From Gracilaria caudata (lineage: Eukaryota > Rhodophyta > Florideophyceae > Gracilariales > Gracilariaceae), in assembly GCA_030374735.1 (NCBI GenBank), contig JASCIV010000164.1:1-35706 (forward strand): a stretch of DNA of 35,706 bases, given 5' to 3'. Below the pieces are notes generated by a model that did not search any database, was not told where the DNA came from, and was given only the letters and a program-made list of their open reading frames with translations. Position numbers and translations under genes: made by a program. Below are positions 1 through 9,487 of the stretch, one piece after another (position 1 is the first letter of the stretch; each line of letters begins with the position of its first letter).

Positions 1-1143
1 CGTCAGAGCTTGTGTACAAGATTCGCTGAACTGAAGGGGGAGAGAGATCGTTAAAGGTGGCAAGCTGATGAAGATTATGAATGACGTTTGTCCTATTGAC
101 CTGTACCTTCTCGGAGATGACGATGGATACGAAGATCGCGACGGAAAAGAGAACAATATGAAGCATAGTTCAATTCAGGAAAACTTCAAACGATAGTGAA
201 TAAGTATGCTGTTAGTGAAATCACAATCCTAGAGGGTTGTTGAGAAGTTTGTCCAGAAACTGCGAAAGCTGTTTCCGCCATATGGCCGGCACGGCAAGAG
301 GCTCATCAAAGACAAACGAGAGCGTCACATCCGCCAAATTTCTGGAAGTAGGGAGTTTTTCGGCCACCTGGTCTTTGAGAAAAAAGCTCTTCTACCTAGA
401 CAGTACTAATCCGCATTCTGTTTCATTTCAACGCCCTCAAGTTCACACAAGCAGCAAAAAAACTGCTCGAGATGTTGTGCGAGGCTACTCAGGGTCCCAC
501 CCGTAACGCATTTAACTTCAAAGTCTGACATGAAGTGTTCCTCCATGCCTTGCCTTTTGGAAACATTGGCAGTTAGCGTTCCTTGAGAACGCAATATTGG
601 GCTTTAGGAAAATAGTTAACGTAAGACGAAATTGGGAAGCTAAACTTTACAACGGACGGCGACAACTTGTTGCCGCTGTTTCTTCTCAAAAAGAGCGTAC
701 ACTCATTGAAACATAGAACGCTGAAGACATAGCTAAGAAAAAGGTTAGAGGCCTTGAAAGAAAAAGAAGACTGTGATCAGGGTAACGCCTCAGTCATTAT
801 GGTTGATGTCGAACGAAAGTTCGGAAGGTCGTCCTAACGCTAGTTGTCGCGATATTCCGATAGAGCTAATACAGATGCATCCTTGGCGTCAAAGCAAGCT
901 GAAATGAAAAACTTACCTTTCTTTGCAAACGCGGCATACACCAAGATAAAATAGTTTCAACAAGAAGCTCTCGGTCGAATGACATGTGAAATGCTGTGAG
1001 GACACCCCCGTATCAAATTCATAAAACAAACGACACGCGTAGCTTGCATGGCTTCTATGGAACCACGCGTCCTTCTCCACAGGAGCTCCTGCGAAGCCCA
1101 TCGACGTCCTTCGTTTTGAGAGATGTTATCTGCCAAAAAAAGC
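1..1143. other. Unassigned region with possible gene debris
   Basis: No intact gene is recognised here. On the + strand, short open stretches in shifting frames have a protein-like composition. Positions 68-196 encode 42 residues with an acidic run, and about 232-410 encode a very basic stretch that runs into a stop. Positions 452-527 encode a piece containing LLEMLCEATQGP before a stop. About 620-775 encode another basic stretch broken by one stop. Changing frames and in-frame stops are what an old, decayed coding sequence would give, but no family could be named. It could equally be ordinary intergenic DNA, or poorly predicted exons of a gene running in from the left edge. Confidence 0.2.
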
Positions 1144-2037
1144 CTATTCTAGAGAAAGCTCATCCTCGTTCTCAATCTTACCACTCTTGAGGTCCGCCCA
1201 ACTCGTATGGGTTTCAGCAACCACAGCCTGAGCGAATACAGAGTTTTTGGCCTCTCCGCCATATCCGTATTCGTTCTCTCCTTTTCCCTCAGCAGTCTTG
1301 TACAATCTGAACCACTCCCGAACCTCGTGCACTTTTCCAGGGAAAACAAGATCAACATCGTCGATGTCGTTGACCTGACCTGCCTTGGGATCATCAGTGT
1401 TGATGCCAATGATCTTCCAGTCAACCTCTCCCTCGTCTAAAAGAGCAAGGCATCCAAGAACTTTGACTTTGTACACAGAGCCGAATGGCATAACAGTATC
1501 GCCGATTTCGCACACGTCGATGGGATCACCGTCACCACAGGTGTTCAATTCGGGGTGAATGGAAGAGGGGTCTTCCCATGTTTGTGGGACAGCGCCATAA
1601 TTAACCAGAGACGGTCCGTACTGGTAGAATCGCAGTTCCCCTTTCTTGATATCTTGCTTTATGGGCGTACCAGCCTCATCAGTCGCGATCTCCATCTTCG
1701 CCTGTGTTCCACGCGGAATCTCATTGACAAAATGAACAACTGAGGTGTCAGATGGGTCCGGGTACACCGGGATATCATGCCACGGCGACAGCTGAATATC
1801 TTTAGCTGATCGATAAAACAGACGGAAGCTCTTCGTGTTCGATTCACCAATTACTTGAGTCTGCACCGATGGTACATCAGTGGTAACCTGATGGTGCATG
1901 TGGATGAAGGCGCGTGATCTCGAGGAACGACAGGGGCGGACGAACGTGGAACATGGCTGGGCCCGGGAGCACAAGCCGGCTGGCGTTAGTGGCCGCCTCG
2001 CGATGGCGGCGGGTGAGGTGAAGGCTGGAATGCGCAT
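1144..2037 (-). CDS. Soluble inorganic pyrophosphatase (family I), probably plastid-targeted
   Basis: Hydrolyses pyrophosphate to two phosphates with Mg2+, pulling biosynthetic reactions forward. The family I core is unmistakable and close to the yeast/plant enzyme: SPWHDIPV near the start, EIPRGTQAKMEI, KKGELRF, NYGAVPQTWEDP, the signature DGDPIDV (about residues 169-175, carrying the three metal-binding Asp), ALLDEGEVDWK and ETHTSWADLKSGK near the C-terminus. Counted from the start chosen here the protein has 297 residues, with about 75 extra at the N-terminus. These begin MRIPAFTSPAAIARR and are rich in Ser, Ala and Arg and poor in acids, as in a chloroplast transit peptide. The frame is open to an ATG at 2211, but that start would include TATA-like tttaaata at 2201-2208. 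The ATG at 2037 has A at -3, so I prefer it. Intron-free. Family assignment is secure; plastid location is inferred. Confidence 0.95.
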   Translation of the reverse strand: MRIPAFTSPAAIARRPLTPAGLCSRAQPCSTFVRPCRSSRSRAFIHMHHQVTTDVPSVQTQVIGESNTKSFRLFYRSAKDIQLSPWHDIPVYPDPSDTSVVHFVNEIPRGTQAKMEIATDEAGTPIKQDIKKGELRFYQYGPSLVNYGAVPQTWEDPSSIHPELNTCGDGDPIDVCEIGDTVMPFGSVYKVKVLGCLALLDEGEVDWKIIGINTDDPKAGQVNDIDDVDLVFPGKVHEVREWFRLYKTAEGKGENEYGYGGEAKNSVFAQAVVAETHTSWADLKSGKIENEDELSLE

Positions 2038-2200
2038 TTTGAGTTGTAGGAGAGACACTTGCTCGAAGATACTGTGATGCTGCGAGCAGACGCTCTTCGT
2101 CGATGTTGGGCCGTTGGTTTCATCTCGGACTGAGGATCTCCCATTTCGAAACACGCGACGTTTATGGTCATCAAGACACCTACTGTACCTCTCTGGCAGA

Positions 2201-2208
2201 TTTAAATA
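2201..2208 (-). promoter_or_regulatory. Possible TATA-like element of the pyrophosphatase gene
   Basis: The bases tttaaata read tatttaaa on the - strand, about 165 bp upstream of the preferred start codon at 2037. They would place transcription initiation at about 2170-2180, giving a 5' leader of about 140 bases. Based on base composition and position only. Confidence 0.3.
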
Positions 2209-2228
2209 CATTCTTGCTAACCCTCATG

Positions 2229-2283
2229 CTGTAAGGAGCGCCTTATCATGAATTGTAGATTCGTGATAAGGCGCTCCTTACAG
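2229..2283. repeat. Near-perfect inverted repeat (24-bp arms, 7-bp loop)
   Basis: The left arm (2229-2252, starting ctgtaaggagcgcc) and the right arm (2260-2283, ending ggcgctccttacag) are reverse complements over 24 bp with one mismatch. They are separated by ttgtaga. The hairpin lies about 190 bp upstream of the pyrophosphatase start, just beyond its TATA-like element. It could be a very short foldback element or MITE, a transcribed hairpin, or a protein-binding palindrome. I saw no second copy in the window. Confidence 0.85.
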
Positions 2284-2747
2284 TAGGCTGCAGGCTAGAA
2301 GGGGATATTCCAGAAGAGGGCTACACGTAGCGTTCATCTCTGCGTAGTCCTCTTCATCTGCGGCTAGAACTTGTACAAGGCCAACTTGAAGGCTAACTTT
2401 TGTCAGCCTTGAAGACTAACTTTGCACTCACGTTCTTTATGAATGTCGTGGGCACGGTAGCAATTGCTGGCTAGCTTTCAACCCTTTTCTCTACTACCGC
2501 TGTGCATGGGTTTCACGTCGTACAAGAATAAAAAAGGACACCCAAAGCTGTCCACGCTTGGAAACAGGCGGATCAAAGCCTGTGATGATCATGGCGTCCA
2601 CTAAGAAATTTACTCTGTACAATTGCACGAGGTATCAATGCCGCTCCGAGCGCGAGGCGTTGAGAAGGAATTTCGAGTGCATGCGGGAAATCTTAGGGAC
2701 TGCTTGAGCGTGTAGCGCTGCGGTGAACAGCGGGCGGTGAACAGCGG
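2284..2747. other. Intergenic spacer
   Basis: This 464-base spacer separates the pyrophosphatase upstream region from the 3' end of the GCFC-like gene. It contains an 11-base imperfect duplication (cttgaaggctaactttt / cttgaagactaacttt, about 2385-2423). No coding stretch or RNA gene was recognised. Confidence 0.4.
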
Positions 2748-4622
2748 TCACCCAATGCTATCGTGGTGTTCTAGTTGCGTATCGCGCCATTCACGTATCT
2801 TTCCAGTTTCATCCCGCACAAAAGAACACTGTACCAGCCATTCGAACTCCTCTTCAAGCCCTGCCAACCCGCATACTTTTTCACAGGCCTGCATCGCCGT
2901 AATGAATCCCGGGTCAAACTGCCCTTTTTTCGCGACAATCACTAAGCCACGCACCACTTCCCTAATTCCTTGATCGCTTGAGGCTTCAAGAGCTTCGATT
3001 TCCGACTCAAGCCGGCTTTGCAACGCGCTTCGGACAACTCCCTTTACATCATCCTGAGCTACATTCACAGCGCTCATTAAGTCGCCGACGAACTCACAAC
3101 TTTCAGGCGCTCTAGGTTCCCATCTTGCTTTGATCCATGCAGCAAAACGTTCCACTCCAAACGCCACCACTCCCGCCTCTATCATCCCCACTTTCAGTTC
3201 AAGTTTGTGGATAAATCCAATATCATTCTCCAGCAACCCCAATCTTCCTAATAGCTTGCCTAACCCAGCATCTGCGGAAGCTGAGTTGTACTCTTCAGGA
3301 AATCTTTCACACCAGTTTTTGACCAATCTCATGATCTCTTTGAAACCCAGCTGCTTTCGTAGTTCGATCACTTCATTCAGCTCCTTTTCGACCAGTCGAC
3401 CATGCCAATCCCGGAAATCATCGCGCACCTCTTCGATGTCCAATACTTGCGCTTTTCTCTCGCGCCCAAATCTGTCAACGCCACCTTTAAGCCGCACATT
3501 AATTTTCTGTATCCGTTCTGCCATCTCACTATCAACAAAGTTCTCCCATCTTTCAAAAACCGCATCAGAAGCCGCGACACTTCTTGAGACGGTGGAAACT
3601 CTTTGTACAAGATCCTCATAAAGTCCAACTTTTCCTTGTAGGTATTCAACGGAGGTATACGCGTTTCCTTTTATGCTCGTGTCTTGTTTGACTACTTGTT
3701 CCAGTCGATGAATTTTCTGCTCAACGTAAGCTTGCTGTTCCGCGAGTTCATCAATACGTTTCCCAATATCAGCCTTTAACCTCCTGAAAGCTCCTGTTTG
3801 CCTACCTTCCGTCTCAGCATCTCGAATGATATTCATCTCGCGTTTAAGCATATATTGATCCTGTTCAGTTGTTTTCTGTGTAGCACGTCGCATGAGTTGC
3901 GCCTCCCATTCGACGTCAGCACCTTCACTGTCGCTATCGTTACCCTCTGTGCGAGAAAAGTTGGACAAAGGTTCAATCTCCATATCATCATCGTCGAATA
4001 TTCGTGCGTTCCATTCGGCGGAAAATGGCGCTGCCGCAGCGGTACCTGGTACTTTCGTCGCAACTGTCGGTCGCGAGGGTTGAGACAAAGAGAAGCGGGG
4101 CTTCTCACTTGACCGATTGCTATGGTCAACCTTATTACTATTACGTGGGGTACTCTGATCTTTGTCGTGCTGCTTCCCAGAAGACGACTTAGAAATATTT
4201 GAAGGCGGTTCGCGACTAGTAACAGGTGCTGGTGGACGGGAATGGGGAGCAATACGGAGTTTTTGCTTGAGTTGTTTCAGTTGGTCCTCTGTATAGGAAG
4301 TTTGCTTCTCATGTTTTGGATCCGAATCTGGTTCATAACCGGGAACAAGCGGTGCTTGTTTAAGTTTCGTCTGCACTCGAGGTTTTATGCGAACTGAATA
4401 AGGGCGAGCACGAGCGGGGTCCTGTTGCGGAAGCGGATCATCGTTAGATGTAGCATCAATATGCAAAGACGAAGCATTGGAAGAAAAAGCAGCTGAGCCA
4501 GTTGCACTAGGCGAATCTTTAGAGCCCGGGACAGGAAACTGTGAATTCACCCGACGCCTTTTCTGAACTCTGCGGCTGCGCTTTAGAAAGAGCGAAGGTT
4601 CTGAAGGTTGACTCTTGTTCAT
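2748..4622 (-). CDS. GCFC / PAXBP1 (ILP1)-like protein, probable spliceosome-associated factor
   Basis: 624 residues, intron-free, ATG at 4622. The N-terminal third (1-235) is low-complexity, Ser/Pro/Lys-rich and basic, beginning with an Arg/Lys cluster (KRSRRVQKRRRV) like the KARRVNVRKR start of PAXBP1. A LVPGYEPDSD motif and a short helix follow, then an acidic patch ending in DVEWEAQLMRRA. That fits the WEQEQIRKGI element of GCFC proteins. Residues 275-345 form a coiled coil ending in SVEYLQGKVGLYEDLVQRVS, where PAXBP1 has its helical segment before YKFLQEMRGYVQDLLECF. The rest is helical. GCFC/PAXBP1 proteins take part in intron-lariat spliceosome disassembly with the DHX15-type helicase; that role is known for the family and inferred here. 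At 624 residues it is shorter than typical members (about 900), mainly at the C-terminus. The assignment rests on motif order, so it is moderate. Confidence 0.6.
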   Translation of the reverse strand: MNKSQPSEPSLFLKRSRRVQKRRRVNSQFPVPGSKDSPSATGSAAFSSNASSLHIDATSNDDPLPQQDPARARPYSVRIKPRVQTKLKQAPLVPGYEPDSDPKHEKQTSYTEDQLKQLKQKLRIAPHSRPPAPVTSREPPSNISKSSSGKQHDKDQSTPRNSNKVDHSNRSSEKPRFSLSQPSRPTVATKVPGTAAAAPFSAEWNARIFDDDDMEIEPLSNFSRTEGNDSDSEGADVEWEAQLMRRATQKTTEQDQYMLKREMNIIRDAETEGRQTGAFRRLKADIGKRIDELAEQQAYVEQKIHRLEQVVKQDTSIKGNAYTSVEYLQGKVGLYEDLVQRVSTVSRSVAASDAVFERWENFVDSEMAERIQKINVRLKGGVDRFGRERKAQVLDIEEVRDDFRDWHGRLVEKELNEVIELRKQLGFKEIMRLVKNWCERFPEEYNSASADAGLGKLLGRLGLLENDIGFIHKLELKVGMIEAGVVAFGVERFAAWIKARWEPRAPESCEFVGDLMSAVNVAQDDVKGVVRSALQSRLESEIEALEASSDQGIREVVRGLVIVAKKGQFDPGFITAMQACEKVCGLAGLEEEFEWLVQCSFVRDETGKIREWRDTQLEHHDSIG

Positions 4623-6089
4623 TCTAAAGGGAAATTGGTAGTGAGCAATCTCCCCTGCGCATTAGCCTGACAATCCGAACAGCTTTAGTAGTAGACCCAC
4701 ATAGTAACACCGAAGCCATCTACCCTTGTATGCTTCGCCTTGTATAGGGCAAGTTCTTATTAAAACCTTAGCATTTTTGTATGCCACGTGGGAACGCTGA
4801 GCAGAAGTTTGGAAATGCTCGAAATCCCATGTAGTAGCACAGGATCATGATCCAGCTGTTGTGTTCCTACTACGATCATCGTACATGATGCAGTCGGATT
4901 TCCTCATGACCGTATACCATTCTCGTAAGTACTTTCGTAGGTGTGCCTAAATATCCGCCATGGGAAGTTCATGTTGTTGACTAGACTCAATATTAGCTAT
5001 AACAGACAACGAGAACGGCTCGGGGAGGGTTCACAAGCTCCGTGCAAGAAGTTTGCGAAGTCTTGTATGCGCATCATCACGTTCTTTATTATCATGTAAC
5101 AAAGTACGGCTAACTCTTGAAGTTCATCCACTTTTAGGGATACAAAGGTCTCAGAAAAGCGTCAACATTGTACTCTCGCCGAGGCCGAAGCGTAACGAAA
5201 GACCAAGTAAGGCCGAGTTTCAAAGCACCACGGCCTCTGGAGAGCACCATATCGACGCCATTCCGCGCAGAAGTCCCTCAATGCTTGGGATGAAGACGAA
5301 CTGCAGGATTACGAGCCCTTGTCCTTCAGTCGGGCCAATATGTTGACTCACACAACGTCTATTCTGCAGACAGGCCTTTTGGACTACGATGCAAATTGCG
5401 TTATCGAGATTCCAGATATAATTGATGATGCACATGAAGACTGCACACTTCTTGCCATATGAGAGCGAATTACGAAAAGTGCGCTGCGCACAATGAGCAC
5501 GATTTAAACTGCTCTCAGAGTGTTAGAGCTGTTCGTGCAGGGCTTCGTACGAGCCTGAACCACTTTCATTTTCAAGCCGTCGCAGAGCTGACTTTGACGG
5601 GTTGAAAGAAGCCCAGCTTTCGCAACGCTATGCGGAACATGACATTTGAGAAAGGACAATCGTTGCTCGCTTGTTCAATTTACGAGGTCATGACGAGGTC
5701 AAACAAGCAACGATTCAACAGTTTTGTGCTTTATTCCCAAAGATGTGCTCTCCACGTCATCATCTTGTCAGCCTCCCAAGTATTGTTACGAGCTGCCAAC
5801 ACGTGTCTGCATACCAAAATCGTTCAAATCGTGACGGTACTGTAAACGAAACCTCAACTGCACCCATGCGTGGCATTGCATATGTATTCTTCGTCGTGGG
5901 GATAACGGCCGGCCCATCTTTCTTTCAAGCCGCCAATCTTCCCGACCGTCCGTCTGCAACATCGATACTCTCGAGTACGAAGGTACCTTGAGCACTTGAT
6001 CTATCTGGCGCATAGCTATACTCCAACTTGACGGCGAAGACAACAATCGTTTCATATAGGACGCCACGAACTGAATAACTGAGCTCGTC
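4623..6089. other. Intergenic region with a possible decayed ORF
   Basis: No intact gene. On the + strand, one frame is open over about 5214-5462 and encodes an acidic stretch containing NAWDEDELQDYEPL and VIEIPDIIDD, ending at a stop near 5460. The neighbouring stretch (about 5053-5285) is open in a different frame. This looks like a frameshifted coding remnant of unknown family. Positions 5866-5991 hold a 41-codon ORF with a hydrophobic start, too short to call. The last 100 bases should contain the kelch-Hint promoter and leader, but I see no clear TATA element. Confidence 0.25.
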
Positions 6090-8072
6090 ATGCGCTTCGC
6101 GTATCATGTGCTCGTGCTCTTCTTGCTTTGTACATCAGCGCTAGGCGCCGTATCTTGGAAGAAGGTTCCGGTTTCCGGCAGCTATCCAGGTCGTGGAGAA
6201 ACCTCTCTGTCTCTATGCGATGGCAACAAAGTATGCCTTCTAGGCGGGCGTGGCGCTAATCGCGTCAACATTCTCGATACTGAAACTCTACAATGGAAAG
6301 GAGCTCAGTCCAATTCTTTGGAAATGCATCACTTCCAAGCCTTTCAGGGTCCTGATAATTGCGTCTGGGTAGCAGGTGCCTGGACAGGTGGCTTTCCTTC
6401 CGAAGATACCGTCGACAACATCTGGCGTTATTGTCCGGATTCTGACGAATGGTTTAAGGATGTGCAGATTGATCGTCCACGAGGTGCTGGCGGCGCGTTT
6501 TTCTACGACGGAAAGGTGTATCTAGTAACAGGAAATGTTGGCGGCCATCGCGCGGGTGCCAAGGTTGTCCCTTGGTTCGACTCATACGACCCGGCAACTG
6601 GCAAATGGGAAAGGCTTCCTGACATGCCTAACCGTAAGTCATCAACAATTTTTCATTCATCGGTGGTAAGACTTCGAGCAAAACTCTTCTAACCTGAGAT
6701 CTTTTGTTGAACGACGAAGCGCGCGATCATTGTAACGCCGTGGTGCTTGGTGGGAAGGTTTACGTTACCGGTGGACGTCATTCGACATCGGACTTTCCAG
6801 AGTTCTTCGACGACACCGAGGCGGAGGTGGATGTATACGATTTCGCTACTGGCAAGTGGAGCACTCTGACCGAACTCTCCCGTCCGCGTGGTGGCACGGC
6901 GTCTGCGGTGCTCGATGGCACTGTGTACGTAATGGGAGGCGAGGGCGACAATCGAGCGTGGACTGAAGTGGATGTACTGGAGGGCGTCTCTTTCCAACCA
7001 GCTCCTTCTCTACCAGAACCGCGTCACGGAACCGGAATTGTTTCATGCGATGGAGCAATCTGGATTGCCGGCGGTGAGCGCGTCATTGGAGCGGGAAATC
7101 CCGCGACTGACACATATGCTTTGTATGATGGTGACGAGTTGCCAATCTGTAGGAACTCTGCAACCAGTGCACCAACCACAGCACCAGCCAGTCAGGGACC
7201 CTCTCCGGTATCTTCTCCAGTGTCTTCTTCTTCACCGTCTTCTTCGGGAGAGCAGGGCTCAGACGAGCCGTCTACTCCCAATGATACTTCTAGTGGAGCC
7301 GTTGGAGCGGACGAAATTGAAGCAAGCAGTTCTCCGTCAAACCGTAAGTTTTTCTTCGCATGCATCACAGTATTGATGGGTCTCGTTCGGTCCATCTCCC
7401 CTTCCGCGACTGAACTCCATCAACCCTCTGACCATTATTTTATTGTTTTGCACAGCATCATCACCATCACCATCAACAGAAGAAGCGACTTCGACGACAA
7501 GCTCCGCTGAAGATAGCGGTAGTGGCCCTACTTGCTTCCCGTCTGATGCCACTGTGGAACTCGAGGATGGTTCCATCAAAGCCATGAGTTCGTTGCGCAT
7601 CGGTGATCGAGTGAAAGTTGCTCATCCCAACGAATATAGCGAAATCTTCTTCTTTTCTCACAACCACCCGGACAAGCACTCCGAGTTTGTTAACATTAGA
7701 ACCTCAAGGGATAGTGTATCTCTGACCCTGTCGCCAGGACACTTGGTGTACATTAACGGAGCTTTGGCGGAAGCCTCGAGCATGCGCGCTGGAGACAAGG
7801 TATCCATCTCACATGACTCAAAGACAGCAGTTGTGACAGAAGTGTCCAGAGTTGTGGCTCCGGGATTGCACAACCCGCATACCTTGCATGGTGATATCGT
7901 TGTGAATGGAGTGATTGCGAGCACGTACACGTCTGCTGTACACCCTGTACTTGCGAAGGTGCTATTGACTCCACTGAAGGTTGCATACCGCATGTTAAAA
8001 ACACGTGAGAACATGGAGGTTATGAACAGGGTGGTGCTTCGCACTCTGGATGCAACGTACTGGAGGAATTAA
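6090..8072 (+). CDS. Secreted kelch-repeat protein with C-terminal Hedgehog-type Hint (Hog) autoprocessing domain
   Basis: Three exons: 6090-6633, 6720-7343 and 7456-8072, joined in phase, give 594 residues. Residues 1-20 (MRFAYHVLVLFLLCTSALGA) are a clear signal peptide. Residues 25-345 hold about six kelch blades (VCLLGGRG, VYLVTGN, MPNPRDHCNAVVLGGKVYVTGG across the first splice junction, VYVMGGEG, IWIAGGER), each ending in a GKW-type turn. A Ser/Pro/Thr linker (about 350-413) leads to Hint at C416: CFPSDATVELEDG, LRIGDRV, LTLSPGHLVY and LHGDIVVNGVIAS, in Hedgehog order. C416 would be the thioester-forming nucleophile and H485 the conserved block B His. The usual Thr of TxxH is Ser482. The Asp needed for cholesterol transfer in Drosophila Hedgehog aligns with H458, and the late Cys (Hh ASCY) is Thr546. 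Autocleavage at T415/C416, releasing a kelch ectodomain, is therefore plausible, but the acceptor may not be cholesterol. Domain calls are strong; activity is inferred. Confidence 0.9.
6634..6719 (+). other. Intron 1 of the kelch-Hint gene
   Basis: 86 bases with donor c/gtaagt and acceptor cgaag/cg, phase 1. Removing it joins MPN to PRDHCNAVVLGGK and restores a standard kelch blade, which fixes the boundaries. The acceptor lacks a strong pyrimidine tract. Confidence 0.85.
7344..7455 (+). other. Intron 2 of the kelch-Hint gene
   Basis: 112 bases, donor c/gtaagt, acceptor ttttgcacag/ca, phase 1 like intron 1. It lies inside the Ser/Pro linker between the kelch and Hint regions, with SPSN joined to PSSPSPST. 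Both introns share phase and donor sequence. Confidence 0.88.
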
Positions 8073-8406
8073 ATGTTATGTGACATGCGCCCTTTTCCGT
8101 GGGCACTCGTTAAACGACGGCATGTGACAAAAGCAGATATGAAAATCCTAACTATGGGTCAGAAGACTTTGCTTGCTTTACGGGGATGTGTGAAGGGAAA
8201 GTATTCCTCTGCCACATAACTTGACAAAACCCTTGCCCTTTCTTCTAAAACAATAACTGCTCAAAAGCATTTTGCTATGTAAGCTTACTACAAGACCGTA
8301 CCAGAGAATCCTAAAAGACAAGCATGCTTGGCGCAACATAAGGTGAACGGTCGCACAATACGGAAACATTGACAAGCTCGAAATAACATAGATGCGCGCG
8401 CGCAAG
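8073..8406. other. Convergent 3' spacer
   Basis: This 334-base spacer separates the 3' ends of the kelch-Hint and Spondin genes and should hold both 3' UTRs and polyadenylation sites. No coding stretch was recognised. Confidence 0.5.
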
Positions 8407-9198
8407 TTACCACTCTGTTCCTTCCTGGGTGGTGAGAGGAATTTGTGTGGTCCTCTTCCTTCTCCGCCACAGGGGAATAACGACGCAAATAATGGCAGCA
8501 AGAACAGCAACTGCGGCAAGAGCGCCCAAAATAATCTTCCAGATGCTAACACCAAGAGTCCCCTGCTCAAGAGACAAAGAAGCCAAAGTAGCATCGGTTT
8601 CCAAAGCGGTTAAAGTCTCTACAGGCAGCGTGTCACCCTCATTAAAGGGATCTGACATATCAAACTCTCGACTACTGTCGAGACCGGAGTTGAAGTTCTT
8701 GACTCGCACATTCTGGCGCTCCACGATAAAGTTGGATTGTTGGCACAAATCTAGCGAATCAATACCGACAAACCAAGCGGGAGACGGACTTAACTGTGCC
8801 ATGAGGGAAATTCTAGACGCGGAATCCTTCACCTTCAACTGCAACTGAGAAATATCATCTATCGGAATATCGTGAAGTATACTAAACGAGTGCACATCAC
8901 CGGTATCACGAAGGATATCAAATTCTCGCTTGATCTCATCAGCCTTTCCAGCAGATGCCACCTCAGCGGCAGCGTCACTCAGTTTCTTGGATCGTTCGAA
9001 CAAATGATAATTCGGTTTGTGTGACACGGCGACCAACACGGGAATTCGCGCCTTTTCACGTGAAGGGATTAACGGGTTGATATTTTGCGTAAATGACATT
9101 CTTAGCGACAGCACGTACGACTGTTCACCCGAGCACGCTGCACGTGCCACGGCGGGCAGTAGCAACAACAGCGGCAACAAAAACGACGGCAGACTCAT
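8407..9198 (-). CDS. Spondin_N domain single-pass membrane protein
   Basis: 263 residues, ATG at 9198, where a clean signal peptide begins (MSLPSFLLPLLLLLPAVARA, then ACSGE). The frame continues upstream only to a TTG at 9336, which I reject. Residues 22-195 match the Spondin_N fold: a start like YVLSLRMSF, IPVLVAVSHKPNYHLF (family: HsssY), an ISLMAQLSPSPAWFVGIDSLDLC block at about 130-152 (the hallmark SPSPDWFVGv..l.LC), then NFNSGLDSSREF in place of the family DAGTDsG calcium-binding turn. A transmembrane helix at about 217-243 is followed by a basic stop-transfer RRRKR and a 15-residue tail. In animals Spondin_N occurs in F-spondin and mindin, in extracellular matrix and lipid/calcium binding. 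Here it would be displayed on the membrane. No thrombospondin repeats are present. Convergent with the kelch-Hint gene. Fold assignment is good; ligand unknown. Confidence 0.85.
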   Translation of the reverse strand: MSLPSFLLPLLLLLPAVARAACSGEQSYVLSLRMSFTQNINPLIPSREKARIPVLVAVSHKPNYHLFERSKKLSDAAAEVASAGKADEIKREFDILRDTGDVHSFSILHDIPIDDISQLQLKVKDSASRISLMAQLSPSPAWFVGIDSLDLCQQSNFIVERQNVRVKNFNSGLDSSREFDMSDPFNEGDTLPVETLTALETDATLASLSLEQGTLGVSIWKIILGALAAVAVLAAIICVVIPLWRRRKRTTQIPLTTQEGTEW

Positions 9199-9458
9199 GG
9201 CGGGCTTGAGCAGGTGTTGGTGACGGGGCAGACGGCGACGAAGACGAGCTGTTGAAGAGCGTAGCTGGTTGTTCGTGCGCAGGACAGGGACTTTGGACGG
9301 GCGATGGAGTGGGTCGCTGTCTTCTTCCCAGTGCAATACATGGCGCAGCTTGCGCTGTCAGACTGCACCTCTTGAATTGATGATTTGGGTAGTGATGGGG
9401 AACATACGTGTACGACGTGGGGCAGCTAACAGGCTGCAATATGATGCATTGCATGCAT

Positions 9459-9487
9459 GTGTATTCCCGTATGATACGGGTATACAC
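9459..9487. repeat. Imperfect 29-bp palindrome
   Basis: gtgtat-t-cccgtat-g-atacggg-t-atacac reads the same on both strands except at one symmetric position pair and the centre. It lies about 260 bp upstream of the Spondin-TM start, so it could be a dimeric transcription-factor site. Chance cannot be excluded. Confidence 0.6.

Noticed and set aside
5866..5991. 41-codon ORF with signal-peptide-like start upstream of the kelch-Hint gene
   Set aside because: Too short, no family, and probably within the promoter or leader; a hydrophobic start arises easily by chance.
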